Program-made: the position numbers and the translations under genes | Shown: piece by piece, positions 5,098 to 12,548 of the stretch | Numbering within the stretch: position 1 is the first letter of the stretch | Layout: each line of letters starts with the position of its first letter | From: Pseudomonadota bacterium | GTDB taxonomy: Bacteria; Pseudomonadota; Alphaproteobacteria; Rhizobiales; Xanthobacteraceae | DNA: 13,488 nucleotides | Assembly (NCBI GenBank): GCA_023449855.1 | Contig: JAEXHR010000251.1 | Coordinates: forward strand, 1-13,488 | Reading direction: 5' to 3' | Notes under the pieces: generated by a model | Database searches by the model: none | Told to the model about the DNA's origin: nothing | The model's input: only the letters and a program-made list of their open reading frames with translations

Positions 5098-7868
5098 GCG
5101 AGCGCTCCCTTGAGCATGGCCTGTGTCACCGGCAACGCATCGAAGCGCTTGCCTGTGGCGTCATGAATGGCGTTGAGCAGAGCCGGCACGATGGGGATCA
5201 TCACCACTTCGGCCATGCCCTTCGGCGGTTCGTCCGGCGTGAGCGGCGGCAGCATCTCGATTTCCATATGGCGCAGCGGCAGATCCGACCCGCGTGCCAC
5301 CAGATAGTCACCGAGATTCCACTGGCCGTTGCCGGGGCCGCCTTCGAATGGCGGCAGCGTCTCCAGCAGCGCATAACCGACGCCCATGGCGAAGCCGCCC
5401 TGCGCCTGACCGAGAACGACCTCCGGGACCAGCGCCTCCCCGCATTCGAACACGCTGTAAGCTTTCGCGATACGCAGCGCGCCGGTCGCCTTCTCGATCT
5501 CGACGCGCACGGCCGTGCCGCACATCGATGTGTAGGCCGTGCCCATCCGGTTGTTATTGGTCGGCGGAAACAGCACGCTCGAACGGACGATCCGCGTGAA
5601 CTTGCCGGCGCCACGACGCACCGCGAGCGCATCAATCTCGGCGCGATATTGTTCGCCGTCGATGGGGAAGCGCGCACGCGACCATGCCCAGCGCGAGAAG
5701 CCATGCGTAACGGCGCCGGTCACGAGATTGCGCGCATGCGCCGTCGCCGCGAGGATCTCCAGCGGCAGCGACGGCTGGCCGGCCAATGTCAGCAGGCCGT
5801 CCTTCCACACCGCCTTTTTCCAATCCTTCGCGCGCGGATCACGGCGATCGATCTTCCACAGCGCCAGCGCCGCCGGCCACAGACCGAACCGGAAGATTAC
5901 GCGCGCAGCTTCTGCGGACGCGTGGGTGCCGACATGCGCGCCGATCGATGCCGAAGTGGCCGAGCTGATGGCCGGCACCCAGCGCGGATCCTTCTCGGCC
6001 TTGTCTTGGGTCTTCTGATCCATCGTGTAGGAATCACCGGAGGTCACCAGCTCCAGTGCATCGAACACACCGACCTGCGACACAGCCACTTCATCGGCCA
6101 TGCCGCCGAGATGGCGCGCGACGCGGTTGGCAAGTGCGGTGCCGATGCCGTTACCCATCTCGACGTGATCGCAATAGATCGCGATGCGGCCGTCCGGACT
6201 GAGTTCGACGCGGCCGTTCGAACAGTCGCCGCCGGTGCCGTAATCCTTGGTCACACAGGCCACGCCGGTGCCAACCAGCACGCCGCTCGCCGCGCGCGCT
6301 TTCTCCGCCTCGCGCTGCCGCCAGATCGGATGCTGCTCGAGCTTGTCGAGCACCTCCGTGGTGCGCACCGAAACGATATAGGGATTGCCGGTCATCGTGC
6401 GGCCATCGGGCTTGAGCGCATTGCGGCGACGGAAATCGATGGGATCGAGCGGCAGCGCTGCAGCGGCCTCGTCGATCAGCACTTCCAGCGCCGTCATGGT
6501 CTGCAGCGATCCATAGCCGCGCATCGAGCCTGCGGTGACGCCGCGGGTATGCTGCGCTACCGTGGTGACGTCCACTTTCGGCACGTCGTAGATTCCGATC
6601 GCCGCCGTCGCGGCGCAGGTGGCGACATTCGGCGAGAAGTTCACGAGGCCGCCGCCATCGAGGATGTGATCGGCGGCGAAGGCCGTGATCTTGCCGCTGG
6701 CGCGATCCACCGACATGCGCGAGCGCATCTTGACGGCGTGGCGCTTGATGCCGCCCTGAAACTGCTGATAGCGATCATGCGCCAGCCGCACCGGACGATC
6801 CGGAAAGAACATCGCCGCCAGCGCCACATACAGCACGAAGGGCGTATGGTCGCGGCCGCCGAATCCGCCGCCGACATAGGCGAATTGCGCGTTGATCTTG
6901 CCGGGCTTGAACGGCGCCCTGGCTTCGCCGAGCAGAAACGCGATCGAATCCGCGGCCTCATAGGGCGATTGCACGCCGAGCACCAGTTCGAGCGTCTTGT
7001 CCCTGGCGCTGAACCAGCCGAGGCCGCATTCCGGCTCCAGAAACATGGGATCGACGGACTGCGTATCGAAGGTGCGATCCAGCACCAGCGCCGATGTTTC
7101 GCTTGCCGTGATCTCGGCACGGATCTTGTCGCCGTGGATGGCGGCCTGTTCGTAGACCGCCTCGTTCTTGTGCGCGAGCGACGACCACACCGGCAGGCTG
7201 GACGATTGCACGCGGCCGGGACTGACCCAGCCGGCGAGCACCGGCGAATACACATCCGGCGTATCGGGCGTGGCGCCGGCGACGCGCGTGAAGCGATAGG
7301 CCGCGTAGTTCGGCATCTCGATCGGCCCGGTCTCCTCGCCGAACTTGACGAAGCTGCCGTCGCGCAGCGCCATGCGCGCGCGATCATAGGCGTCGAACTG
7401 CTCGAAGATCAGCAGCGCGACGGGCTGGCCGAGATAAAGCGGCGTCTTGCCGACGGGGCAGAACAGATCGCCTTCATAGAAGGCGGGGACGCGCGTGTTG
7501 ATCTTCGCGAGATCATCTGCAGTGACGATCACCGTGGGCTTCAGCGCGCCGCTCAACCGCGCGAGATCCATCCCGAGATAGACGTGGGTGGCATCGGGCG
7601 CGCGCACCAGAATGGCGTGCGAGGTCTTCGACGGCCAGCCCGGCAGGTCGTTGGCGCGAAAATCCGATGCGTAGAGTTTCGATCCGGTGACCTTGGCGAC
7701 GCCGTCAACACGGCCGGCACCGCCGATGGCCGGATTGGGCTTGCCCCGCCCTGGCAATGTCTCGCGGGCGGGAAACGCGATCTGCTCCGCCGCAGCAAGG
7801 CGCGACAGGCTGAGCGTGATGCCGCCCGCCGACACCCATTTCATGAATTCGCGCCGCGAAGTCGTCAT
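5094..7868 (-). CDS. Tat-exported molybdopterin-binding subunit, xanthine dehydrogenase family (isoquinoline 1-oxidoreductase beta-like)
   Basis: Catalytic subunit expected to hydroxylate a heterocycle or oxidise an aldehyde with water, in the periplasm, on a molybdenum-cytosine-dinucleotide cofactor. The 924-residue protein opens with a twin-arginine motif, SRREFMK at 4-10, followed by a hydrophobic stretch to about residue 27. A hammerhead-like domain follows (RVDGVAKVTG from 53), then cofactor-binding loops GGGFGGR at 333-339 and SMRGYG at 448-453. Near the end, GMAE supplies E887, the position of the family's catalytic base (usually GxGE). An insertion-rich stretch at about 620-730 makes it longer than most of its class. 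The start at 7868 places the Tat motif at the N-terminus and AGGTGA lies just upstream. Together with the 2Fe-2S and cytochrome genes it forms a three-part enzyme. Substrate is unknown: isoquinoline, nicotinate-type or aldehyde substrates all occur in relatives. No XdhC-type cofactor insertion gene is in the window. Confidence 0.9.
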   Translation of the reverse strand: MTTSRREFMKWVSAGGITLSLSRLAAAEQIAFPARETLPGRGKPNPAIGGAGRVDGVAKVTGSKLYASDFRANDLPGWPSKTSHAILVRAPDATHVYLGMDLARLSGALKPTVIVTADDLAKINTRVPAFYEGDLFCPVGKTPLYLGQPVALLIFEQFDAYDRARMALRDGSFVKFGEETGPIEMPNYAAYRFTRVAGATPDTPDVYSPVLAGWVSPGRVQSSSLPVWSSLAHKNEAVYEQAAIHGDKIRAEITASETSALVLDRTFDTQSVDPMFLEPECGLGWFSARDKTLELVLGVQSPYEAADSIAFLLGEARAPFKPGKINAQFAYVGGGFGGRDHTPFVLYVALAAMFFPDRPVRLAHDRYQQFQGGIKRHAVKMRSRMSVDRASGKITAFAADHILDGGGLVNFSPNVATCAATAAIGIYDVPKVDVTTVAQHTRGVTAGSMRGYGSLQTMTALEVLIDEAAAALPLDPIDFRRRNALKPDGRTMTGNPYIVSVRTTEVLDKLEQHPIWRQREAEKARAASGVLVGTGVACVTKDYGTGGDCSNGRVELSPDGRIAIYCDHVEMGNGIGTALANRVARHLGGMADEVAVSQVGVFDALELVTSGDSYTMDQKTQDKAEKDPRWVPAISSATSASIGAHVGTHASAEAARVIFRFGLWPAALALWKIDRRDPRAKDWKKAVWKDGLLTLAGQPSLPLEILAATAHARNLVTGAVTHGFSRWAWSRARFPIDGEQYRAEIDALAVRRGAGKFTRIVRSSVLFPPTNNNRMGTAYTSMCGTAVRVEIEKATGALRIAKAYSVFECGEALVPEVVLGQAQGGFAMGVGYALLETLPPFEGGPGNGQWNLGDYLVARGSDLPLRHMEIEMLPPLTPDEPPKGMAEVVMIPIVPALLNAIHDATGKRFDALPVTQAMLKGALA

Positions 7869-7908
7869 GCCGTCACCTGTTCGACAGTTGCTTGCCGCAA
7901 GGCGAAGG

Positions 7909-8997
7909 CTATTTGAGATCGGCGATGGTGGCCGGCCCAGGGCCAGGCGTGACGAGCGTTGGCCACTGATGAGAGCCGAACGGCACCAGCGGCGGCAGGA
8001 ACGGCGTCATGCCGCGCTTGGCGCTTTCCGCGATGATGGCCGCACGGGCATCGCCCCCCATTAATTCGTAATCCATCAGATGGTAGTTGCCGAAGAACAG
8101 CGAGCCCACCGAACGATCCGCGATGATGCGTGTCAGCGACTCCAGCATATCGGCTTGCGTGGTGGTGAACGACACGGTCTCGATCAGCAGCAGCCGGTCA
8201 TTGATCGCCTCCGGCGGGAAGAACTGCGCGAGCACGCTGAACAGCACATTGTTCTGGCGCGCCACATAGATCGTATTGCTGGCCGCATAGGTCTTGTCCC
8301 AGTCCGCGCCGAGCATCTTCTTCCAGTCGGCCAGCACCGTCATCCAGTGATTGACCTGGGTCTGCGCTGCCCATGCGACGTTTTTGGCGAGATACGGCGC
8401 CTGCTTCTTGCCGAACGCCTCCATCGTCTCGAACGGAATCGCGCCCTTGGCGATGCACTCGTCCATGAAGGCGATGTTGTTCTGCAGGATGGTGCGATTG
8501 TTGTCGCGCCAGTCAGCCTGCATGGGCGTGAGATCGAGGCCATCGAGCGCCGACTGCATGCGGCTGCGATAGGCCTTCATCGCGCCGAGCCAGGACTTGT
8601 TGTCGGGATTGTTGACATAGGGGCCTGCGACCTGCGCCAGCGCCATGGTGCTGTGGCCAACCGATTTCAGCAACTGATAGACGACCGGCACCGAGGGAGC
8701 GTCCACCGGCGGCTTGCCCGGCTGATACAGCGTGAACTTGCCACCGGCGCCCGAGAACAGGCCCAGGATCACCGGATGTTTTGCGAGGATATTCGCGCGG
8801 AAAACCTTGGCGGCATCGCCATAGAGCTCGAACATGCCGGTATTGAGCGCCAGCATGTCCTTCGTCGCGGTGTCGGCAGGTGACGAGGCGATCTGCCCGG
8901 AAATCGGCGCCATATAGGATGGCAGCGTCTGGGAGTGTGCGGCTCCAGCTCCACTCAACAACAAACCCACAACGGCCAGAGCGATGTGGCGGTTCAT
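7909..8997 (-). CDS. Secreted protein of unknown function
   Basis: I do not recognise this 362-residue protein. It has a clear Sec signal peptide (NRHIALAVVGLLLSG, likely cut near AAHS at 19-22) and no other membrane segment, so it is predicted periplasmic. The mature part looks mostly alpha-helical, with a single cysteine (in MDECIAKG), many Asn/Gln/Trp residues in the middle (QTQVNHWM, ADWDKTY) and a proline-rich C-terminus. No heme, Fe-S or cofactor motif is visible. The start at ATG 8997 is preferred over 9015 because GGGAG at 9009-9005 is seven bases upstream and the signal peptide then begins at residue 1. It is the first gene after a 133-base gap and lies 40 bases before the molybdenum hydroxylase, so it is probably co-expressed. 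A role as binding protein, chaperone or accessory factor is conjecture. Confidence 0.82.
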   Translation of the reverse strand: MNRHIALAVVGLLLSGAGAAHSQTLPSYMAPISGQIASSPADTATKDMLALNTGMFELYGDAAKVFRANILAKHPVILGLFSGAGGKFTLYQPGKPPVDAPSVPVVYQLLKSVGHSTMALAQVAGPYVNNPDNKSWLGAMKAYRSRMQSALDGLDLTPMQADWRDNNRTILQNNIAFMDECIAKGAIPFETMEAFGKKQAPYLAKNVAWAAQTQVNHWMTVLADWKKMLGADWDKTYAASNTIYVARQNNVLFSVLAQFFPPEAINDRLLLIETVSFTTTQADMLESLTRIIADRSVGSLFFGNYHLMDYELMGGDARAAIIAESAKRGMTPFLPPLVPFGSHQWPTLVTPGPGPATIADLK

Positions 8998-9068
8998 GTC
9001 CGAGCTCCCGGTCAATAATAGCGATGGCTGCTACTACCAATACCGAGGCACCGGTTAACAATCTGCAC

Positions 9069-9083
9069 TACAGGGAACCTGTA
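9069..9083. promoter_or_regulatory. 15-base palindrome, candidate operator in the 133-base gap
   Basis: Seen: TACAGG (9069-9074), spacer GAA, CCTGTA (9078-9083), perfect six-base arms. It lies 72 bases upstream of the secreted-protein start, in the largest gap of the minus-strand cluster (8998-9130). On the minus strand a -35-like TTGGCT (9089-9084) abuts it, but no convincing -10 follows. A 15-base pseudo-palindrome is the size bound by IclR-type regulators, and one is encoded nearby. No gene was seen in the gap. No classical terminator was found after the TcuB-like gene. Confidence 0.4.
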
Positions 9084-9130
9084 AGCCAAGCCTCCGGTGG
9101 TACTCTCATCGAATATTGTACGACACCCGC

Positions 9131-10339
9131 TTACTCCCCGCCCAGCCCGAGCCGGTTCGGCATGCGCTTCTCGATATTGAACTTGAGCAGCGCGGCGGAG
9201 CGGAAGATGCCGTGGGCGAATTTGCCGTAAGGAAGCGTCACGAACAGCGCCATGACCGTACCGAGATGGATCGCCAGCCACAGCGCCATGAAGCGGGTGT
9301 CGCGCAACACCAGCAGCAACAGGCCGGTGATGCTGACCAGCAGCAGCAGCATGATGAAGCCGCGGTCCATGGCGTTCTGCTTCACATCAGCCCGCAACGC
9401 ATCGCGCTTGAAGTTCAGCCAGAGCAGACCAATGGGGCCGATGATCAGCCCGATGCCGCCGAGCGTGCCGAGAATGACCGGCGCGCTGGTGAAGGCGTAA
9501 GGCGCGTGCAGATCCCAGATGTAATGATACAGCGTCGCCACGCAGGTCGAGGCGAAACACAGCAGGAAGCCATACAACGTGAACTGGTGGAAGCGCCGGC
9601 GCCACAGCGTGAAGGCGTCGTCGCCCTCGTTGCAGCCATCGCCATGCCCGCCGCCGAGATATTTGAGACGTGCGACATCGTGCACGGCTTCAGCGACTGC
9701 CGGCACGCGCGCTTGCGCGGCCGCCTTGATGTCAGCGGCATTGCCGTCTTTCGTCGGTGACACCTCGCGCCAGAATTTGACGACACCGATGGCCAGCGCC
9801 AGCATCGCGAAGCCGAACACCGAGCCAAACAGCAGCGCCAGGAAATTGTGCGGGAAGATCGCGTAGAAATTTCCGGCCAGCGGCTCGTGGATGAGCCGGC
9901 CATTCATGGCGATGGCCAGGATCATGAACAGCGCGAGACCGCCGGACAGCGCGAAGGCAACAGTGAGCCCTGCCTTCTCATAGAGTTTCCCGAAGGCACG
10001 CGGCCACGCATAATCCTGATAGGTGCGCACCCGCACCCTGGCCATGGCCTGCGGGACATTGACCGCGAATTCATGCGGCGGCGCATATTGGCAGGCGTAG
10101 AGACACGAACCGCAATTATGGCAGAGGTTCGCAAGGTAGTGCGTATCGGCCGCGTTGAATTCGAGCCGGCGCGTCATCGCCGGGAATACGGCGCAAAAGC
10201 CCTCGCAGTAACGGCAGGCGTTGCAGATCTGCATGACGCGCGCGATCTCGGCCTCGCCTGCGGTCATCGCCTCGGCGAGGTTGACGCCGCCATTGCAGGC
10301 GCCGTCCTTCGGCGGAGCGAGTTCAGCGACCGGCGGCAT
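9131..10339 (-). CDS. tcuB: TcuB-like Fe-S/membrane electron-transfer protein
   Basis: In Salmonella, TcuB reoxidises the flavoprotein TcuA during tricarballylate breakdown, delivering electrons to the membrane (established). The 402-residue protein has two 4Fe-4S motifs, C39-C42-C45-C49 (CNACRYCEGFC) and C73-C76-C79-C83 (CHNCGSCLYAC). These are followed by about six hydrophobic helices (roughly 125-147, 161-189, 254-275, 284-308, 327-347, 350-371). Histidines H251, H272, H358 and H376 near helix ends are possible heme b ligands. The start at 10339 has AGAGGAA (10353-10347) seven bases upstream and overlaps the TcuA stop by 17 bases; the longer frame to 10393 has no such support. The homologous region is also the C-terminal half of CobZ, so another partner reaction is possible. 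The actual substrate here is not known. Confidence 0.88.
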   Translation of the reverse strand: MPPVAELAPPKDGACNGGVNLAEAMTAGEAEIARVMQICNACRYCEGFCAVFPAMTRRLEFNAADTHYLANLCHNCGSCLYACQYAPPHEFAVNVPQAMARVRVRTYQDYAWPRAFGKLYEKAGLTVAFALSGGLALFMILAIAMNGRLIHEPLAGNFYAIFPHNFLALLFGSVFGFAMLALAIGVVKFWREVSPTKDGNAADIKAAAQARVPAVAEAVHDVARLKYLGGGHGDGCNEGDDAFTLWRRRFHQFTLYGFLLCFASTCVATLYHYIWDLHAPYAFTSAPVILGTLGGIGLIIGPIGLLWLNFKRDALRADVKQNAMDRGFIMLLLLVSITGLLLLVLRDTRFMALWLAIHLGTVMALFVTLPYGKFAHGIFRSAALLKFNIEKRMPNRLGLGGE

Positions 10340-11771
10340 AGGCAAATTCCTCTTCGAATGTCGGGTGGTGATGCCCGGTGCTGGCCGCGGCATTGACGCC
10401 GGCGATGCGGCCGAATGCGGTGCCGATGCTCATGCCGACCCCCGCGGTATAGCCCTTGCCGAGCACATTGCCGGCCACCATTTCGCCGGCAGCGAACAGA
10501 TTGCTGCTGACGACATTGCCGAACCACACTGCGGCGGTCTCATCAGTCTTCATGCCGAGATAGGTGAAGGTGATGCCGGGCGCGAGCGGATAGGCGGTGA
10601 AGGGCGGCGTGTCGATCACGCGCGCCCAGTGGGTCTTGGCCGGCGTGACGCCATCCGTGCGGCAATCATCGAGCGCCGTGTGATCGAAGGTGCCGGGCTG
10701 GCACGCGGCGTTATAGGCGTTCAGCGTCTCCATGAAGGTCGCGACATCGACGCCGATCTTGGCGGCGAGTTCTTCCAGCGTATTGGCTTTGGTACCGTCG
10801 AACACCGGTGGCATGAAGCGGCCGATGGCCTTCTGGTCGATGATCGACCACGCGGTCTGCCCCGGCTGCTGGGCGACGAGACGGCCCCAGATCGCGTAGC
10901 GCTTCGGCCAGAAATCCTCGCCCTCGTCATAGAAGCGCTTGGCTTCGCGATTGACAACGACACCGAGCGAAACGCAATCGATACGCGTGCAGATGCCGCC
11001 ATCATAGAGCGGCGCGCGCGCATCGATGGCGACGCAATGCGCCTGGGTGGGATCGCCGATCGTGTCCGCACCGGCGTCGATCATGAATTTCAGCAGGACG
11101 CCCTGGTTGAAGCGGGTGCCGCGGATCAGGAAGTTTTCCGCGGTCCACTCGCCGCGCTCGTTCTGGCCCCAGGCCTCGCGCTGCCACTCGAGATTGGACT
11201 CAAAACCGCCACAGCCGAGCACGCAGCTCTTCGCCGTGATGCGCTCGCCGCTCTCGGTGATGGCGGCGACGAACTGGCCGTCCTTGAGTTCGAGGCTCTT
11301 CACCGGCGTGCTGTAACGAATCTTCACGCCGAGCTCTTCAGCAGACCGATAGTACGCATTCACGAGTGCCTTCCCGCCGCCCATGAAAAAGGCATTGGTG
11401 CGCGCCACATGCAGCGCCCCGGACAGCGGCGGCTGGAAGTGCACGCCGTGTTTCCGCATCCATGGCCGGCAGCGCGACGAATGGCGGATCACCATCCGCG
11501 CCAGCGGTTCATTGGTGATGCCGCCGGTGACCTTGAGCAGGTCCTGCCAGAATTCTTCTTCCGGATAGGCCTCGACCAGCACATCCTGCGGTTCGTCATG
11601 CATACAGCGCAGATTGCGCACATGCATCGAGTTGCCACCGCGCCATTCCTTCGGCGCGGATTCCAGCATCAACACTGATGCACCGGCCTCGCGCGCCATC
11701 AGCGCCGAGCACAGAGCCGCATTGCCGCCACCGATGACGAGGACGTCAGGCATGGATGAGGACGTGGCCAT
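10323..11771 (-). CDS. tcuA: TcuA-like FAD-dependent dehydrogenase (tricarballylate dehydrogenase family)
   Basis: TcuA oxidises tricarballylate to cis-aconitate with FAD (established for Salmonella). The 482-residue protein is typical: an N-terminal dinucleotide fold with VIGGGNAAL at 12-20 and LMLE at 34-37, RGGNSMH at 44-50, and a C-terminal FAD-closing segment FAAGEMVAGNVLGKGYTAG near residues 430-450. It belongs to the fumarate reductase/succinate dehydrogenase flavoprotein group. The gene starts 17 bases after the regulator stop and ends within the TcuB-like gene, so the two are surely co-translated. The start at 11771 has only a weak upstream GAGAAAG; ATG 11753 (MPDVLVIGG) is an alternative with no better site. 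It could act on another tri- or dicarboxylate, or on a cobalamin precursor as CobZ does; no cobalamin genes are nearby. Confidence 0.88.
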   Translation of the reverse strand: MATSSSMPDVLVIGGGNAALCSALMAREAGASVLMLESAPKEWRGGNSMHVRNLRCMHDEPQDVLVEAYPEEEFWQDLLKVTGGITNEPLARMVIRHSSRCRPWMRKHGVHFQPPLSGALHVARTNAFFMGGGKALVNAYYRSAEELGVKIRYSTPVKSLELKDGQFVAAITESGERITAKSCVLGCGGFESNLEWQREAWGQNERGEWTAENFLIRGTRFNQGVLLKFMIDAGADTIGDPTQAHCVAIDARAPLYDGGICTRIDCVSLGVVVNREAKRFYDEGEDFWPKRYAIWGRLVAQQPGQTAWSIIDQKAIGRFMPPVFDGTKANTLEELAAKIGVDVATFMETLNAYNAACQPGTFDHTALDDCRTDGVTPAKTHWARVIDTPPFTAYPLAPGITFTYLGMKTDETAAVWFGNVVSSNLFAAGEMVAGNVLGKGYTAGVGMSIGTAFGRIAGVNAAASTGHHHPTFEEEFAYAAGR

Positions 11772-11788
11772 CGATCAGAACGTCTTTC

Positions 11789-12532
11789 TCAGGATTGAAA
11801 GGCCGGCCATTCGCCGCCCAGATTGATGGTGAGCTTCGCAGCGATCGGGCCGAGCACGCTTTTCATCTGCGCGATTTCCGCGTCGCCAAAACGCTCGCGG
11901 GGACCTGACAGCGAGATGACGCCGACCAGCATGCCGCGCGGGCCGAACACCGGCGCCGCCACCGCAGCACAGCTCGGATCGCGCTCACCCAGCGAGACGT
12001 CGTTGCCATTGGCGCGGATGGCATCGTAGCGGTCGCCTTTCGCCCCATCGTAAGCGAGGATGATGTGGCCGGCGGCGCCGCGCAGCAGTGCGTAGCTCTG
12101 CCCCGCTTCAACGCGATCAAGGGTCGCGTGACGCGAATTGACGCGATAGAGGCAGACGCGATTGTCAGCGTCCTGCCGCACATGGAAGGACGCACTCTCG
12201 GTGCCGCGATCCACCAGTTCCTGCAGCGCAGGCACCACATGATGGCCGAGCGCGTTCTTGCGGGTGAAGGCGACGCCGAGACGGAACGCGGTAGGGCCGA
12301 GATCGTAGGTCCCGTCCGGCAGGCGCGTGACATAGCCGGTCGGGATCAGCGAGCTCAGAAGGCGCAGGATCGTGCTCTTGTAGAAGCCGGTGCGCACGGC
12401 GAGCTCGGCCAGCGTCATCGGCCTGTCGGCATTCTCCAGCGCGGAGACGATGGACAGCGCCCGCTCGACGGCGGCAACGCCCTCACCGCCTTCGCGGGCG
12501 GACGTATCGGCCTTGGGTTTGGTGGCGGGCAT
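11789..12532 (-). CDS. IclR-family transcriptional regulator
   Basis: DNA-binding regulator expected to respond to a small carboxylate or aromatic effector and control this catabolic cluster. The 247-residue product has a winged helix-turn-helix at about 20-80 (TLAELAVRTGFYKSTILRLL is the HTH core) and a C-terminal effector domain with VASLYRVNS-type and AVAAPVFGPRG-like segments (about 180-190) typical of IclR proteins. Two start codons compete: ATG 12538 is only two bases from AGGAAGG (12547-12541), while ATG 12532 is eight bases away, so 12532 is chosen. The gene lies within the operon, codirectional, ten bases after the dehydrogenase stop. An IclR replaces the LysR-type TcuR of Salmonella. 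Its target could be the palindrome at 9069-9083, a promoter beyond the window, or both. Confidence 0.9.
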   Translation of the reverse strand: MPATKPKADTSAREGGEGVAAVERALSIVSALENADRPMTLAELAVRTGFYKSTILRLLSSLIPTGYVTRLPDGTYDLGPTAFRLGVAFTRKNALGHHVVPALQELVDRGTESASFHVRQDADNRVCLYRVNSRHATLDRVEAGQSYALLRGAAGHIILAYDGAKGDRYDAIRANGNDVSLGERDPSCAAVAAPVFGPRGMLVGVISLSGPRERFGDAEIAQMKSVLGPIAAKLTINLGGEWPAFQS

Positions 12533-12548
12533 GCTCATCGCCTTCCTG

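Noticed and set aside
5088..7916. A 942-codon open frame on the plus strand opposite the molybdenum subunit gene
   Set aside because: It mirrors the real gene in high-GC DNA, is rich in Arg/His/Ala as antisense shadows are, and shows no family motif, whereas the minus-strand product has Tat, cofactor and catalytic motifs.
10221..11678. A 485-codon plus-strand frame opposite the TcuA-like gene
   Set aside because: The composition and position are those of a shadow; the minus strand shows FAD-binding motifs and overlaps its operon neighbours properly.
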